A stretch of DNA of 64,000 nucleotides from Fulvia fulva (GCF_020509005.1 NC_063012.1:8680001-8744000), one strand, 5' to 3'. Positions 1 through 11,013 are shown, counted from the stretch's first letter. Program-made: numbers and translations. Notes: generated from the letters alone by a model not told the origin.

Positions 1-2
1 CA

Positions 3-1544
3 GCCTGGATAGTACACTTTGTGCAGTCATTCCTTAAGGACAGAACAACCCAGATCCTCCTAGGGTCCTTCAAAGCCCCGCAGACCCCAATTGCGAACAC
101 GGGCATCCCACAGGGCTCTACACTCTCCCCAATTCTGTTCCTCCTCTTTATGGCCGACCTGACCCCACTCCTAGAAACAGCAAACACCTCAGCATCGGGG
201 TTCGTGGATGACACAAATATCCTAGCGTGGTCGGGGTCCACAGAGGAAAACTGCGCGCTCCTAGAGGAGAGACATAGACAATGCGAAAAGTGGGCAAGAG
301 AGCATGGGGCAAAATTCGCACCGGACAAGTACCAACTTATCCATTTTAGCAAGGCAAAGACAAAACACAACTTGGCAGCACCAGTAAAAATCCAGGGGTT
401 CGAGACCCATCCTACAAGGGAACTCAGAGTCCTTGGGATATGGCTAGACCCGAAACTCAGCTGGGGACCACAAGTGAAGAAGGCGCAAGCGAGAGCGGAC
501 ACCAACAGACAATCAATCGAGAGACTCACTGCGTCAACCTGGGGGGCGACCTTCACAAAGGCCCAGACCATGTACAAGGCCATTGTCAAGCCCGCAATGC
601 TATATGGAGCAGCAATTTGGGCAGCGGAAAAACACATCCCGAAGAGAATTGAGGACCCCCTCAACAGAGCGCAGGCAGCCTGCCTAAAGAGAGTACTAGG
701 GGCATACAAGTCAACCCCTCACAGGACAATGGAAATGGAATCAGGTACAGCCCCCATCAGGGAGTACCTCCAGGGCATGAGGTGTCAATACGCAGAGAAG
801 ACATCAGCATACCCAGCCCAGGGAACCATCCAAGCAGCTACTCAAAGGATAAGAACCCAGTGGGAGAGGAGGAGAAGACCCAACCGGCCACACATGATCC
901 CACAGAAGGAAGCAGACCTAAAAACATCACAGGAAATCCTAGCAGCCCTTGAACAGAGAGAAGCTCTGAGGGAGCAAGCTAACACAGGGGACAAAGGGAA
1001 AAAGAAGCAAAGCCAAGCAGAAAGGATCGCAGGTCACCTATGGGAAACGCGTTGGAACCAAAAACCGGTGAGGCCAGGAGCCCCACCAGCGGCCAGGACC
1101 TTCGGGAGGTATAACTACCTTATCTATAAAGACCTGAAGAGGGCGGAAGCAAGCATAGCTATCCAGATTCGCTCTGAGCACATTGGGCTGAGAGCATACT
1201 TGCACCAAAGAAGAGTCCCAGGATACGATTCCAAACGTTGCCCCTGTGGCTACCTATCCCAAAACCCGGAGCACATGGTGCTGAACTGTACTAAGTGGGT
1301 AAAAGGGAGAAGCCAGTGGAGGGCGAAGGCAAGAGACAGGCAATACCAGGCCATCATCCAGGACAGACAAGATATAAGGAGAGTGACAAGATGGATCCTT
1401 AACGAGGACTACCTAGAGCAATTCTCCCTAGCAGTAGAAACGGAAAGGTGGATAGAGAGGAGGGAGAGAGAGAGAAGAGCCGGGGAAACAGAAGGGAGAA
1501 AGGGAATCGAGAGGAGGACATCACCAGGGTTACGGGCAAGGTAG
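3..1544 (+). CDS. LINE ORF2, reverse transcriptase C-terminal part (5' partial)
   Basis: The frame is open from the window start and has no stop until 1542-1544, so the protein continues upstream. ORF2 copies the LINE transcript into DNA at the nicked target. Visible reverse transcriptase motifs are GIPQGSTLSPILF (strand-turn motif) and the catalytic box FVDD. Next comes the conserved LINE block with YQLIHF, LGIWLDPKLSWG and a thumb-like region. Near the C-terminus is a zinc-knuckle-like CPCGYL...H....C motif, followed by a basic Arg/Glu-rich tail. I see no RNase H domain. The upstream endonuclease half lies outside the window. All catalytic residues in view are intact. Confidence 0.93.
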   Translation, partial: AWIVHFVQSFLKDRTTQILLGSFKAPQTPIANTGIPQGSTLSPILFLLFMADLTPLLETANTSASGFVDDTNILAWSGSTEENCALLEERHRQCEKWAREHGAKFAPDKYQLIHFSKAKTKHNLAAPVKIQGFETHPTRELRVLGIWLDPKLSWGPQVKKAQARADTNRQSIERLTASTWGATFTKAQTMYKAIVKPAMLYGAAIWAAEKHIPKRIEDPLNRAQAACLKRVLGAYKSTPHRTMEMESGTAPIREYLQGMRCQYAEKTSAYPAQGTIQAATQRIRTQWERRRRPNRPHMIPQKEADLKTSQEILAALEQREALREQANTGDKGKKKQSQAERIAGHLWETRWNQKPVRPGAPPAARTFGRYNYLIYKDLKRAEASIAIQIRSEHIGLRAYLHQRRVPGYDSKRCPCGYLSQNPEHMVLNCTKWVKGRSQWRAKARDRQYQAIIQDRQDIRRVTRWILNEDYLEQFSLAVETERWIERRERERRAGETEGRKGIERRTSPGLRAR

Positions 1545-1630
1545 TCATAGGGTAACAACCATGACACTAGCGTACCCTGAAGGAAGGAGAACGAAAGGAC
1601 AAGACAGGAAAGAACGAGGAGGGCAAAGAC

Positions 1631-1661
1631 GAGGAGGTTTTCATCCGTTAATCGGGTTTCC
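1631..1661 (+). other. LINE 3' UTR hairpin (TCCG/CGGG stem)
   Basis: Conserved frame GAGGAGGTTTT, a small stem TCCG-TTAA/T-CGGG, then GTTTCC. The same frame with different stem bases recurs in every LINE family here. It is a candidate recognition site for the element's own reverse transcriptase. Confidence 0.55.
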
Positions 1662-1750
1662 TACCTACACAAATAGACCTAAATAGCGAGAGACCTGCAT
1701 AGGCCATAGGGCACTAAAACAGGCGAATGAATAATCTATCTATCTATATA

Positions 1751-1869
1751 AAGGACATAGCTACTAATAGGTTAATAAAGCCCCTTAATAGCTAGTAGTT
1801 CCAAAACTTTGTAAGGTAGCTCTAGCTTACGTAAAGGGATTATAGGAGACTATATGGCCTAAGTAGGAG
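1751..1869 (+). mobile_element. Copia internal 3' end fragment
   Basis: About 120 bases that match, in reverse complement, the stretch next to the LTR at 49622-49740 in the complete copia element. They are the last internal bases before a 3' LTR in plus orientation. The rest of that element is missing, probably displaced by LINE copy A or lying beyond the window. Confidence 0.75.
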
Positions 1870-2103
1870 TGTTAAGAACATATAGGCCGTAGGACAAGCA
1901 TATAGGTATAGGTGTGTTATATGACTAGATCACGTGACTAGGGTTTACTAGCCTATAGGCTAGTAAACATCCGGACACCTAGCACCTACCTATACTAATA
2001 CCGGCGATACTGTATATAGATATACGCTATCCTATTAAGTCCTTCTTCGTCCTTCGTATAATCCGCTATCTTCTACTACTACGTAACTCGTACCTATTTA
2101 ATA
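1870..2103 (+). repeat. Copia 3' LTR (family with the 26-bp palindrome)
   Basis: A 234-base LTR, TGTTAAGAAC...TTTAATA (ending in TA where CA is expected, a RIP-type change). It has the same length and sequence, reverse complemented, as the two LTRs at 49388-49621 and 54625-54858. It contains a CACGTG box (1931-1936) and a perfect 26-base palindrome (1943-1968). No primer binding site follows it, which fits a 3' LTR. Confidence 0.85.
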
Positions 2104-2231
2104 ACCTCCGAGATATCTAAGGTAACTACTAGTACCCTACCTTAGGATACTATAGTTCTAAAGAGCTATAACTAATAGGATAAGTTTAACCGTTAGCTAG
2201 AGCTCTACGTAGAGTCTTTATATATCTAGAA
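2104..2231. other. Short unassigned RIPed spacer
   Basis: About 130 bases between the copia LTR and the tail of the next LINE. No feature recognised. The first five bases, ACCTC, would be the copia target duplication, but the other flank is not in view. Confidence 0.4.
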
Positions 2232-2419
2232 GTATATAGATATATAGATATTTCATTAAGCTATTATAGTACTCTATAGCCTATATAGCTATACTATCTT
2301 ATTTATAATATATAAAGGGGAAACTATATTAGTAAAAACCCCTCCTCTCTCCTATAGGTCCTATCTCTTATCCCTATATCTTACGCTTTCCTTATTAAGG
2401 GTACGCTAGTATTATAGGC

Positions 2420-3587
2420 CTACTCTAATAACTACCCTATCTATAACCCCTCTAGCTTCCGCCTCTTATATATCTACTCTTCCGTCTCCTTTACTAGGCT
2501 AAATTATTAGAAGAAACCTTATCGTAGTATCTACCGTATAATCCGGCGGATATTACCCTTATCTTCAATAAGGGACTTATAGTTCCTTCTCTCTACTTAA
2601 TGTCTCTACGTATCCCTACCGCTTACCTACTATAGGTATCGTAGTAGTATATACTCCGGGTTTTACGATAGGTAGCTATATTAGTAAGCTAAGCTCTCGA
2701 TATCTAGTACGTATCTTCTAAATAGATAGGCCCTTAACCCGATATATTCGGACCTAATTTAGATCGCTATACTTACTTCGGCCCTAGTAAGGTCCTTATA
2801 TACTTAGTAGTTATGTCTCTAGAAGGTTCGAAGTACTATTAGGCCTATTATCTTAGAGGGTCTCTTTTTCTATTCCTACTCCTATAGGTAGCTTACTCCT
2901 TATTCTACGAGGCTCTAGGTCTTTACCTTACTTCTATAAGCCTAGCGTACTCTCTACTCCTCTACTTTCTACTCCTACTATTCAGTACTTTCTTATACGG
3001 CTACGAAGGTCTTAAGGTCGTCCTCCTTTTAGCTTATCCTATATCCGGGTCCTCTCTAGTAGCGGTTCGCGATTTTCCTCTTTACCTCTTAGATAGTAGT
3101 CTATACTAGATAGTTACTTATCTTCGCGGCGTACTAGGTTCTTATTCCCCTTATATATTAGGCTATTAGGGGTGTTCCCGTCTCTATCTCTACCGTATCC
3201 GTCGGTATAGTCCTATAGGCCTCTAGTATCTATCGTAGGTTACCCGCCTATATATAGTTAAGGGGTTGCTCTATCCGCCTCGGAATTAGTTTACCCGCTC
3301 CGCCCGTAGCCTATATCTACGCCCTATAAAGTATTACTAGTTTTACTATTACCTTATATATTACCTTCGCCTTCTCGAACGTCGCCCTCTAGGTAGATAC
3401 TATTAGTCTCTTTACCGAAGCCTCGTTAGTCCGGGCTCGGTCTAGGGCCTTCTTAATCTATAGGTTCTAGCTTAGCTTTAGGTCGAGCTAGATCCCTAGA
3501 ACCCTAAGCTCGCTAGAAGGTTTCGTCTCGTATCCCTAGATATTTACTACTACCTCTATATTATAGTATATCCTTACCTTACTAAAG
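2420..3587 (-). pseudogene. LINE family 2 ORF2, C-terminal part, RIPed
   Basis: Read on the minus strand, this aligns with the C-terminal half of ORF2 seen intact elsewhere in the window, including the conserved LDPKLSW block and the CCHC-like knuckle region. It is crowded with TAG and TAA stops created from CAG, CAA and TGG, and has almost no ATG. It is non-coding now. It ends at the nested insertion and resumes at 4469. Confidence 0.8.
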
Positions 3588-4468
3588 TATATAAGCACCT
3601 AGGGACTACGGACCTCCTACTTAGGCAAGTCGGCATAGTACCTAGTATAGAAGGTCATCGCTAGTATAGTCGTAAGGGCCCGCGAATTAGTACTAGCGTA
3701 TAGGGGCATTCGACCCGGAAACGAGCCGAACTACCGGGTAAGGGACGAATAGCTAGTAATACGATAGGAAGGTAAGAAATCGTTTATAGAGTAACTATAG
3801 AAAGAGAGGTGGAACAACTAGGATGTAGGGTGTAGTAGACGCCCTTAGCTAGCGGGATAACCTAAGGAATAGTTAGCTACGAAATCCGCGGTCAAGTACC
3901 TCCCGAAGCTTATCTACTACCGCCTTACGAGGCTATAGAGTAGTATAGTAACCTAACTACGAAGCGAACATATCGGCCTCTAGGGGTACCTATTATAGAG
4001 GAAGGTTCTAGGATACACGAATACTAGCTGCCCCTACGGCTATCGCTCCTAGAACGTACGGTACGCACTCCTCGTCTGTCCGAGGTGGTCGCTAGGAAGG
4101 GGGGAGTGGATAGCAAAGGCGAGGAACCGGACGATTAAGGCACTTCTTAACAACGCTAAGGACCTACGGCGTATTACGAACTAGATACTAGAGAAGGGCT
4201 AGCTAGAACAGTACCGCCTAGTAGGAACAGTATAGGAAGAGAGGACACGACGTAGCGCGACGAGACCGGCTAGGAGCGGGGGCTAACGGGGTAGTGACAT
4301 AGACTACGTACGTTTAGAGGGAAAGCTAAACTAGATAAGGAGTAGTCGGGGGCGGGAAGGGTTTTCACCTATTCGGGTTTCCCTTTGTACATAACAATAG
4401 ATATATACCTATATAGGCCGGATAGGGTCCTAGAACAGGGGAATAACAAATCTATCTATCTATATAAG
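3588..4468 (+). repeat. Target-site duplication TATATAAG flanking the nested LINE
   Basis: TATATAAG occurs at 3588-3595 and again at 4461-4468, directly bounding the inserted LINE. In the uninterrupted copies the host LINE reads through this point once. The right copy merges with the (TATC)n tail, so the true duplication could be as short as TATAAG. Confidence 0.65.
3596..4460 (+). mobile_element. LINE family 3, 5'-truncated insertion nested in LINE family 2
   Basis: An 865-base 3' fragment covering the last part of ORF2, the 3' UTR and a tail ending (TCTA)n. It is the reverse complement of part of 9726-11013 and of 24839-26130. Its hairpin at 4354-4383 has an ACC/GGT stem. Severe 5' truncation is typical of target-primed reverse transcription that stops early. 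Confidence 0.88.
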
Positions 4469-6155
4469 CTAGTATTTCTCTAGAGTAAACCGGGCGCTAT
4501 ATTTCCTTACCTACTCCTTATACTATTACTATCTCTCCTCGAGTAGGCGGTAGTTCTCCTCTAAAGAGTTAGACTAGGCGAGGATATTAGTATCGTTAAC
4601 GAATCTCGATACTAAGGTCTATAGGGAGGTTAGTAGTAGGATAAGGTCCGCTATAAAGGTAAGGAATAGGATAGGGGAGAGAGTAGATCCTTAAGGAATC
4701 CTAGTCGTTACTTTTACCGGATCGGATCTATACCTTCCGAGAAGGATATTCGTCGTCCGGTCCTAGAGGAAGGAGTAGACAAATTCTATAGCCTAGAGGG
4801 AGATGCCTTTCTATCGTAAGATATAGATAAGCCTTTAGTATAAGATATTATTGAACGCTCCTAAGATATCGAGAGAGAGTGGTAACGCTACCCGGTTTCT
4901 ACCGTAGTACTAGAGGGTTTAGATCTATTCCGTAATTAGTTCTATCGCCGTTAGCGTTAACCGTTAACTCCGTCCGCCTATCTATATTACTAGGAGTAGG
5001 TAGTTATCCTTAACTATTTACGTAATCCTCTAGGCTACTATCTTCTCGAGGACCTTACCTATCGTATTAAGGAGCGTAATCGGTCGGTATAACTTAAGTC
5101 GAGTATAGTCCTCCTTCTATAGCTTCCTAAGTACTACTATTATCGATTCTCTATACGGCTTCGGGTAGTATCCTTATCGTAGGTATACGGTAAAAAGGGC
5201 TACTAGGCTCGGGGCGATTTCCTTCTTATACTCTTTTAGTAGGAGGTTGGGTATCTTGTCTATCCCCGGGGCTTTTCGTCCCTTAAGCTTATCTATAACT
5301 CCCTCTACTATCTCTAGAGTAACCGCCTAGTCTATTTCTAATAGCTCTAGATACGTTATCGAGTCTATATCGGTAAGGTCCGCCTCTACGTATATTAAGA
5401 ATAAGTAATCGGCTAAGGCTCTAGCTTTATCTCTAGGCGTAGTCTAGGTAACCTATTCGCTATTTACGATCGGGGGGAAGTAGGGAGCCCTTTCTTCTCG
5501 GGGTAATCTCGCCTATTTAGCGAGTCTCTATATTTACTCTAGGTACTCTATAACTATCCCTACTATCGCTTTCTATTCTTATAGTTTGTCGCGCCGTATC
5601 TATACCTTCTTATCCTATACCGCGCGGTAGTAGCGATCCTATACTTCTTAAGTATATTCTTCTATCTATTATATCCTTACCTTCCTTACTTCCTTTACCT
5701 TTATAGTATAATCTTAGGTCTAGTATAGCTTCTAGTAGGTCGAGGGTTTAAGTAGCGGTATATATCGATCTACTACTTACTAGATTATAGTAGTAACTTG
5801 TTCTACTATATAGTCTAACTAGGTTATCGTCTCGAGGGTCTAGTTCTATAGTAGGTTTACTATAATATATTACCGTATTTCGTTCTATTAAGCTTTCTTC
5901 TAATTATAGCGGGGTTCTCTTATAGGCTCCTCTATAGCTTTTACGTCGAGCGTTATCTATATAGGGATATAGTTAGAGGATACTTCTAGTACGTAGTTTA
6001 GCTAGTAGTTAACTAGTCTTTCCTTAAGTTCCTATAATAGGAAGTATAGGTCGATTATACTCGTACTTATATATACCTTCTACGTCTCTATTCCCTTTAG
6101 GGTTACTAGAGCCATTCCGTATCGTATAGTTATATCGAGTAGCTATCCTCTATTA
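4469..6155 (-). pseudogene. LINE family 2 ORF2, endonuclease-RT part, RIPed
   Basis: Continuation of the minus-strand ORF2 past the nested insertion. On the minus strand it carries the reverse transcriptase core, with the FVDD region near 4590, and part of the N-terminal endonuclease, matching 55,000-56,690 of the longer family 2 copy. Many in-frame TAG and TAA codons show it is dead. The endonuclease N-terminus and ORF1 are missing, lost at the 5' truncation near 6155. Confidence 0.8.
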
Positions 6156-6348
6156 CGGGCTAGAGTACTATAATAGGGTCGGGTAAAGATATATATAGTT
6201 ACGCGAGCTATCTAAGAGAGCGTAAGAAGCGTAAGAAGATAAAGTCGCGCGAATCGAGCTAGCGGGTACTAGCGGCCGCTAGCGCGCGGCCGTACGGCCG
6301 ACGATACTATATTACGAGGCAGTTCGTAAAAAGGGCTATCTCGTAATA
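6156..6348 (-). repeat. Gypsy 3' LTR (partial, approximate start)
   Basis: On the minus strand this follows a polypurine tract and begins TATTACGAG (original TGTTACGAG likely). It is unusually CpG-rich, with two perfect palindromes: AGCGGCCGCT at 6271-6280 and CGGCCGTACGGCCG at 6287-6300. TATTACGAG (6310-6318) and CTCGTAATA (6340-6348) form a 9-base inverted repeat at the LTR edge. The outer boundary with the LINE is an estimate. Confidence 0.6.
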
Positions 6349-6350
6349 GT

Positions 6351-6363
6351 ACCCCCCCTCCTC
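6351..6363 (-). other. Polypurine tract of the minus-strand gypsy element
   Basis: On the minus strand GAGGAGGGGGGGT directly precedes the LTR, as expected for the plus-strand primer of an LTR retrotransposon. The same GGGGGGTACTATTA junction occurs on the plus strand at 19740-19753. Confidence 0.65.
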
Positions 6364-8100
6364 AAATAAGGAGCTTCTACGACGTTTCTACGTTTAATAC
6401 TTAGAGCGTATAGAGGGCTATCGCTAGTACTAATACCGGTACTAGTTTCGAGAGCTTTATCGAGGAAGCTATAGTTATACCGCGTTTATATAAACGGTCC
6501 GAGGATTAGCGCTAGCCCGTATTAAGTTACCGGCTAATCGAGTCCGTCGAAGGTAGGCTTAGGTTTATCTAGGTATCGCTAGTAGAACGCGATTACGAGT
6601 TCTTTATATCTAGGTAGTACGGCTAACTACTTAGCCTAGCTCCGCGTACGATCCTTCTAAATAACTATATACTATATATCGTTATACCAAATCTTAGAAT
6701 CTACTAGATCCTCTACTTCGTGTTCCTCTAATACCTAGCCTTCGCGTTCGACGGTTACGGGCGCTAGTAGTAGTTTAAGTTATCTAGGCATCCCTTCGGT
6801 TACTACGCGGCGTAACTTACTCGTATAGAATACGTAATAGATTTATATCCTTTCGCTAAGTTCGAGTTTATACGAGCGTCTACCTACGGCCCTAATAACT
6901 CGAAACGGTCTAAGGAACTTATAATCGAGTCTCTTACTTAGGTATATAGTCTTAATATTACGGGTATCTAGTAAAACTATATCGTTAGGCTAGTAGGTAG
7001 GCGCTAGCGCTCGCCGAGTACTTACGGCGTCGGCCGTTCGTACTTACGTAAAAGTATATACGTCGCGTAGCTCGTCTAGGCGGTCGCGGCGTATAGACTC
7101 GAGTACCCGCCGTATTTATACTTAAGTGTCTTATATATTATTAACTAACGCGTTAGCGGCCTCGACGTTAGGTACTTCCCGAGCTATAACTTATAGTTTA
7201 GCTAGGCTACTAAACTCTATCCGCGGGTAGCGGCTAGAGTCGGCAAAGAATAGAGTTATTCCGGTACTTATAGACTCGTAATTATTAAGGGCGAACTCGG
7301 CGTCGGCTAGTAACTCGACCTAGTTATCTTATTAATAGTTAGTATAGGTACGGATATACTATTCGAGTACTTAGTTCGTACGTTCTAATTACCTATCCGT
7401 TTCTAGATAGAAGGCTATAGAAAGATTTTAGTAGATACTAAGCCTTACGTAGAGTCTACGGAAGAGCGCGCTAACAAATTACGTGCCTTTATCGCTTACG
7501 ACTACCTCCGGGAGGCCGTATACGGGGAATATATACTTATAGAACAAGGTAGCGGCGTACTTAAAGTTTAAGTTATTAGTAGAGAGTAGCCGTACGCGTT
7601 TACTTAGTATATTAGTAACTATTATAATATATTTATAGATTAGTCTAGTATTATAATCTTTACTAGCGGGTAGGTCGACGATAAAGTCTACGGCGATATA
7701 CTTCTATTCGTAACCGGGCGTATAGTATAGAGATAGGGTACCTTACTTTATTAGTCTTAATAGAGTCGAGCGCCTATATATTAGGTAGTATTATACGTAT
7801 CTTACGACATTACTTACTATACTAGGCTAGAAGAGGTTTTACCTCGATAGTAGATTAAAAGTCCTTACTATACCTTAGTAGCTAGCTACTCTACTATTAT
7901 AGTATTTACGTACTATCCGGGTACGGAGGTTCTAAAAGGCTAGGATATATAAGGCTTTATCGACGTATAGTCGATCCGCGATAATTTCGTAATCTAATAC
8001 GGCGATCTTCTATTATTATAGCTATACGTTAGCGATTCTCTACTAGAGATCGGACTTTAGTTTAAGTATACGTATCGTTATAGACCGGCTATTATATAGA
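6364..8100 (-). pseudogene. Ty3/gypsy pol, integrase and C-terminal part, RIPed
   Basis: The minus strand translates, with many RIP stops, into a retroviral-type integrase core. Near 7530-7380 it reads YGLPE, then VVSDKG, then AFY.ETD, in the order and spacing of the D-D-E catalytic domain. The frame continues downstream through a Ser/Thr-rich C-terminal region right into the polypurine tract. Integrase would insert the cDNA into chromosomes. The upstream end is lost at a junction with a LINE near 8100. No intact frame remains. Confidence 0.78.
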
Positions 8101-9535
8101 TAGATCCTAATAGGGTATACGTAGAGACCGGAATCTTCTAAGGATCTACGCTATCCCCGATCCTATTCCTAATCTTTATAGCCGACCTCATCCCCCTACT
8201 TACATTCCCTTAGACTTCGGCGTTAGGCTTCGTAGACGATATAAACATCCTAGCCTAGTCCGCGATAACAAAGGAAAACTATAGACTACTTACGGAGAGA
8301 TATAGAGTATACGAGAACTAGGCTAGACGCTACGGCGTCCGTTTTACCCTAGAGAAATACTATCTGATCTACTTTAGTAAAGTAAGGACCTACTACAATA
8401 TATAGGTAACTATAATAATCTAGGGATACGAGACGAAGCCCTCCCCCGAACTCCGAGTACTAGGATCTAGCTAGACCCAAAGCTAAGCTAGAACCTATAG
8501 ATTAAGAAGGCCTAGAATAGGGTATAAGTAAACGAGGTATTAATAACACGTCTTACTAAGTTAACGTCGGGGGCGACCTTCGACAAAGCAAGAATAATAT
8601 ATAAAGTAATCGTTCGACTAGCGATACTTTACGGGATATAAATCTAGGGCACGGGGAGAGTCAATAAGCTAGTACCGCGACGGATCGAACAGCCTCTTAA
8701 TCGAACCTAAGTAGGCAACTTAAGGAGAATTCTCGGAGCGTATAAGACTATACCGACGAGAGTAGCCGAGATAGAGACCGGGACACTACCTATCCGTTAC
8801 TATATCTAAGGGATAAGGATCTAATATACGGCGAAGACGATAGAGTACCTAGTATAGTAAACTATCTACGATAAGACAGTACGAATAGTATAGAGATATA
8901 GCCGGCTATATATAGGACCGTACGTAAGGAGGAGTTAGAAGCGGGACGACTTATAGGTTTTTAGGAAAGTATAAGGAACGCCGGAGTAGCTAGTAAGAGA
9001 GGAGGAGGAACGAAGAACCCGGGAAAAGAAGAGGAGTAAGGGAAAGTCCTAGAGCCTCGTAGAGTAGGTAGCCGGCTGCCTATAAGAATAGGAATAGAAT
9101 AGTAACCCGCTAGCGAGAATAGGCCCCTTAGCCCTACGAACCTTCTAGAGACATAACTACCTCCTATACCGCGACCTTATAAGGGTAGAAGCAAGCGTAA
9201 TAATCTAAATCCGGTCCGAATATATCGGGCTTAGGGCTTACTTATATAGGAGGCACGTCCTAGATATAGATAACCTAGCGTACGAGTATAGCAACCCGTC
9301 GTAGAACCCGGAATATATAGTCGTACGGTGCCTATAGTAGGTAGAAGGGCGGAGTATATAGAGAGCGAGAGTAGCTAGACGCGACTACTAGTCAATCGTT
9401 ACGAATAAGAGCGACGTATAGAGGATAGTACGTTAGGTCCTAAGATAAGGATACCTTACCTAGTTTAAACTAGCTAACGAGACGGAGGAGTAGATAGAGA
9501 AGAGGAGGGAGACTAAGGAGATGTAGACAAGGTAG
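8101..9535 (+). pseudogene. LINE family 2 ORF2, RT to C-terminus, RIPed
   Basis: On the plus strand the RT motif STLSPILFLIF and the catalytic box FVDD (about 8229-8240) are readable, then the LDPKL block and the C-terminal knuckle region. TAG codons at former CAG and TGG sites interrupt it throughout. The catalytic aspartates survive because GAC codons in a non-CpA context are not RIP targets. It is not translatable as it stands. Confidence 0.8.
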
Positions 9536-9621
9536 TTATTAGGGTAGGCCTATAACACTAGTACACCCTCTATAAGGAAAGTAGGAAGGCAAATAATAGA
9601 TAATAGTAGTATAGAAGAGAA

Positions 9622-9650
9622 GAGGGGTTTTTACCGCGAGCGGTTTCCCC
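9622..9650 (+). other. LINE 3' UTR hairpin (ACCG/CGGT stem)
   Basis: GAGGGGTTTTT, then ACCG-CGAG-CGGT, then TTCCCC. Same position and frame as the other LINE hairpins but with different stem bases that still pair. Confidence 0.55.
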
Positions 9651-9725
9651 TTCGTAAGATAGAAGTACGTAGAATAGCTATATAGGCTAGGAGGCACTAT
9701 AATAGCTTAATGAACAATATATATA

Positions 9726-11013
9726 AATAGATAGATTTGTTATTCCCCTATTCTAGGACCCTATTCGGCCTATATAGGTATATATCTATTGTTATATATA
9801 AAGGGAAACCCGAATACGTAAAAACCCCTCCCGCCCCTAACTTCTCCTTATCTAGATTAGCTTTCCCTCTAAACGTACGTAGTCTATATTACTACCCCGT
9901 TAGCCCCCGCTCCTAGCCGGTCTCGTCGCGCTACGCCGTATCCTCTCTTCCTATACTACTCCTACTAGGCGGTACTGTTCTAGCTAGCCCTTCTCTAGTA
10001 TCTAGTTCGTAATACGCCGTAGGTCCTTAACGTTATTAAGAAGTGCCCTAATCGTCCGGTTCCTCGCCTTTACTATCTACTCCCCCCTTCCTAGCGACTA
10101 CCTCGGACAGACGAGGAGTACGTACCGTACGTTCTAGAAGTAATAGCCGTAGGGGTAGCTAGTATTTATATATTCTAGAACCTTCCTCTATAATAGGTAC
10201 CCCTAGAGGCCGATATGTTCGCTTCGTAGTTAGGTTACTATACTACTCTATAGCCTCGTAAGGCGGTAGTAGATAAGCTTCGGGAGGTACTTGACCGCGG
10301 ATTTCGTAGCTAACTATTCCTTAGGTTATCCCGCTAGCTAAGGGCGTCTACTACACCCTACATCCTAGTTGTTCCACCTCTCTTTCTATAGTTACTCTAT
10401 AAACGATTTCTTACCTTCCTATCGTATTACTAGCTATTCGTCCCTTACCCGGTAGTTCGGCTCGTTTCCGGGTCGAATGCCCTTATACGCTAGTACTAAT
10501 TCGCGGGCCCTTACGACTATACTAGCGATAACCTTCTATACTAGGTACTATGCCGACTTGCCTAAGTAGGAGGTCCGTAGTCCCTAGATATATAGGTCTA
10601 TCGGCGGTATAGCGGTCTCGTACTTAAGTATCCTTATTAGTATTAACTTATATACCCCGGTAACCTTCCTTAGGCATTAGTTTTAGATCTTCGCTAACGG
10701 CGCGACGAGTCTCTTTAATAGGTAGGCCCTCTCGCCTAAGGACTATACTTAGCTACTATAGGTAAGGACTAGCCGTATAATAGCCGTAGATAGAAGTCGT
10801 AACTACTAAAAGTCCGCCCCGTATATAGATATAGTAAGCCTCTTATATAATGCTATATTCTATTTAGCTTTCCGTAATATTACCTATACGTACTTCCTCT
10901 ATCGTAGCGCCGGGTCTACCTATAGTCCGAGGATCCTAAGCTAATTTACCGGGTTAGTCGTACACCCCTATATCTAGATAGAAGCTTATATATTATAGAA
11001 CCGTAGCCGGCGG
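9726..11013 (-). mobile_element. LINE family 3, minus-strand 3' fragment, RIPed
   Basis: Aligns base for base with 24839-26133 but is more heavily RIPed: for example TGTCAC there is TATTAC here. It stops abruptly at 11013, where the longer copy continues into ORF2, so it is a 5'-truncated insertion. The hairpin lies at 9803-9832, and the tail at 9727-9735 abuts the neighbouring LINE tail. Confidence 0.88.
9900..11013 (-). pseudogene. LINE family 3 ORF2 C-terminal fragment, RIPed
   Basis: The minus strand encodes remnants of the region downstream of the RT catalytic box up to the C-terminal zinc-knuckle-like segment. Stop codons of the TAG type are frequent. There is no catalytic domain in the fragment and it cannot function. 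Confidence 0.7.

Larger units (their letters stand above)
1..1750 (+). mobile_element. LINE (Tad1-like) family 1, copy A, 3' part, not RIPed
   Basis: A non-LTR retrotransposon cut by the left window edge. It holds the 3' part of ORF2, a 3' UTR of about 190 bases, and a (TCTA)n tail at about 1735-1750. CA and TG dinucleotides are present at normal frequency, unlike almost all neighbouring DNA, so it has escaped RIP. Heavily mutated copy B (14912-17490) and moderately mutated inverted copy C (62334-64000) are the same family. It abuts the 3' end of a copia element, so it probably inserted into that element. The family name Tad1-like is inferred from ORF2 motifs and fungal context. Confidence 0.9.
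2232..6155 (-). mobile_element. LINE family 2, RIPed, 5'-truncated, split by a nested LINE
   Basis: On the minus strand the tail (about 2232-2252) is followed by the 3' UTR and then degraded ORF2. The element is interrupted at 3596-4460 by a plus-strand LINE. Removing that insertion rejoins sequence that is continuous in the related copies at 38,880-39,000 and 55,000. Similarity to other family 2 copies ends near 6155, where gypsy LTR sequence begins. The 3' UTR hairpin lies at 2317-2346. Confidence 0.85.
8101..9725 (+). mobile_element. LINE family 2, plus-strand 3' fragment, RIPed
   Basis: A 5'-truncated LINE running from within the RT domain to the tail near 9725. The 3' UTR contains the conserved ACACTAG block, as in the other copies, and the hairpin at 9622-9650. 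Its tail meets the tail of a minus-strand family 3 LINE, so the two elements lie end to end. Confidence 0.85.

Noticed and set aside
440..652. Plus-strand 70-codon frame
   Set aside because: Out-of-frame shadow of LINE ORF2 copy A.
6241..6303. CpG island promoter of a host gene
   Set aside because: CpG density results from CpA-only RIP in an LTR; no downstream gene is present.
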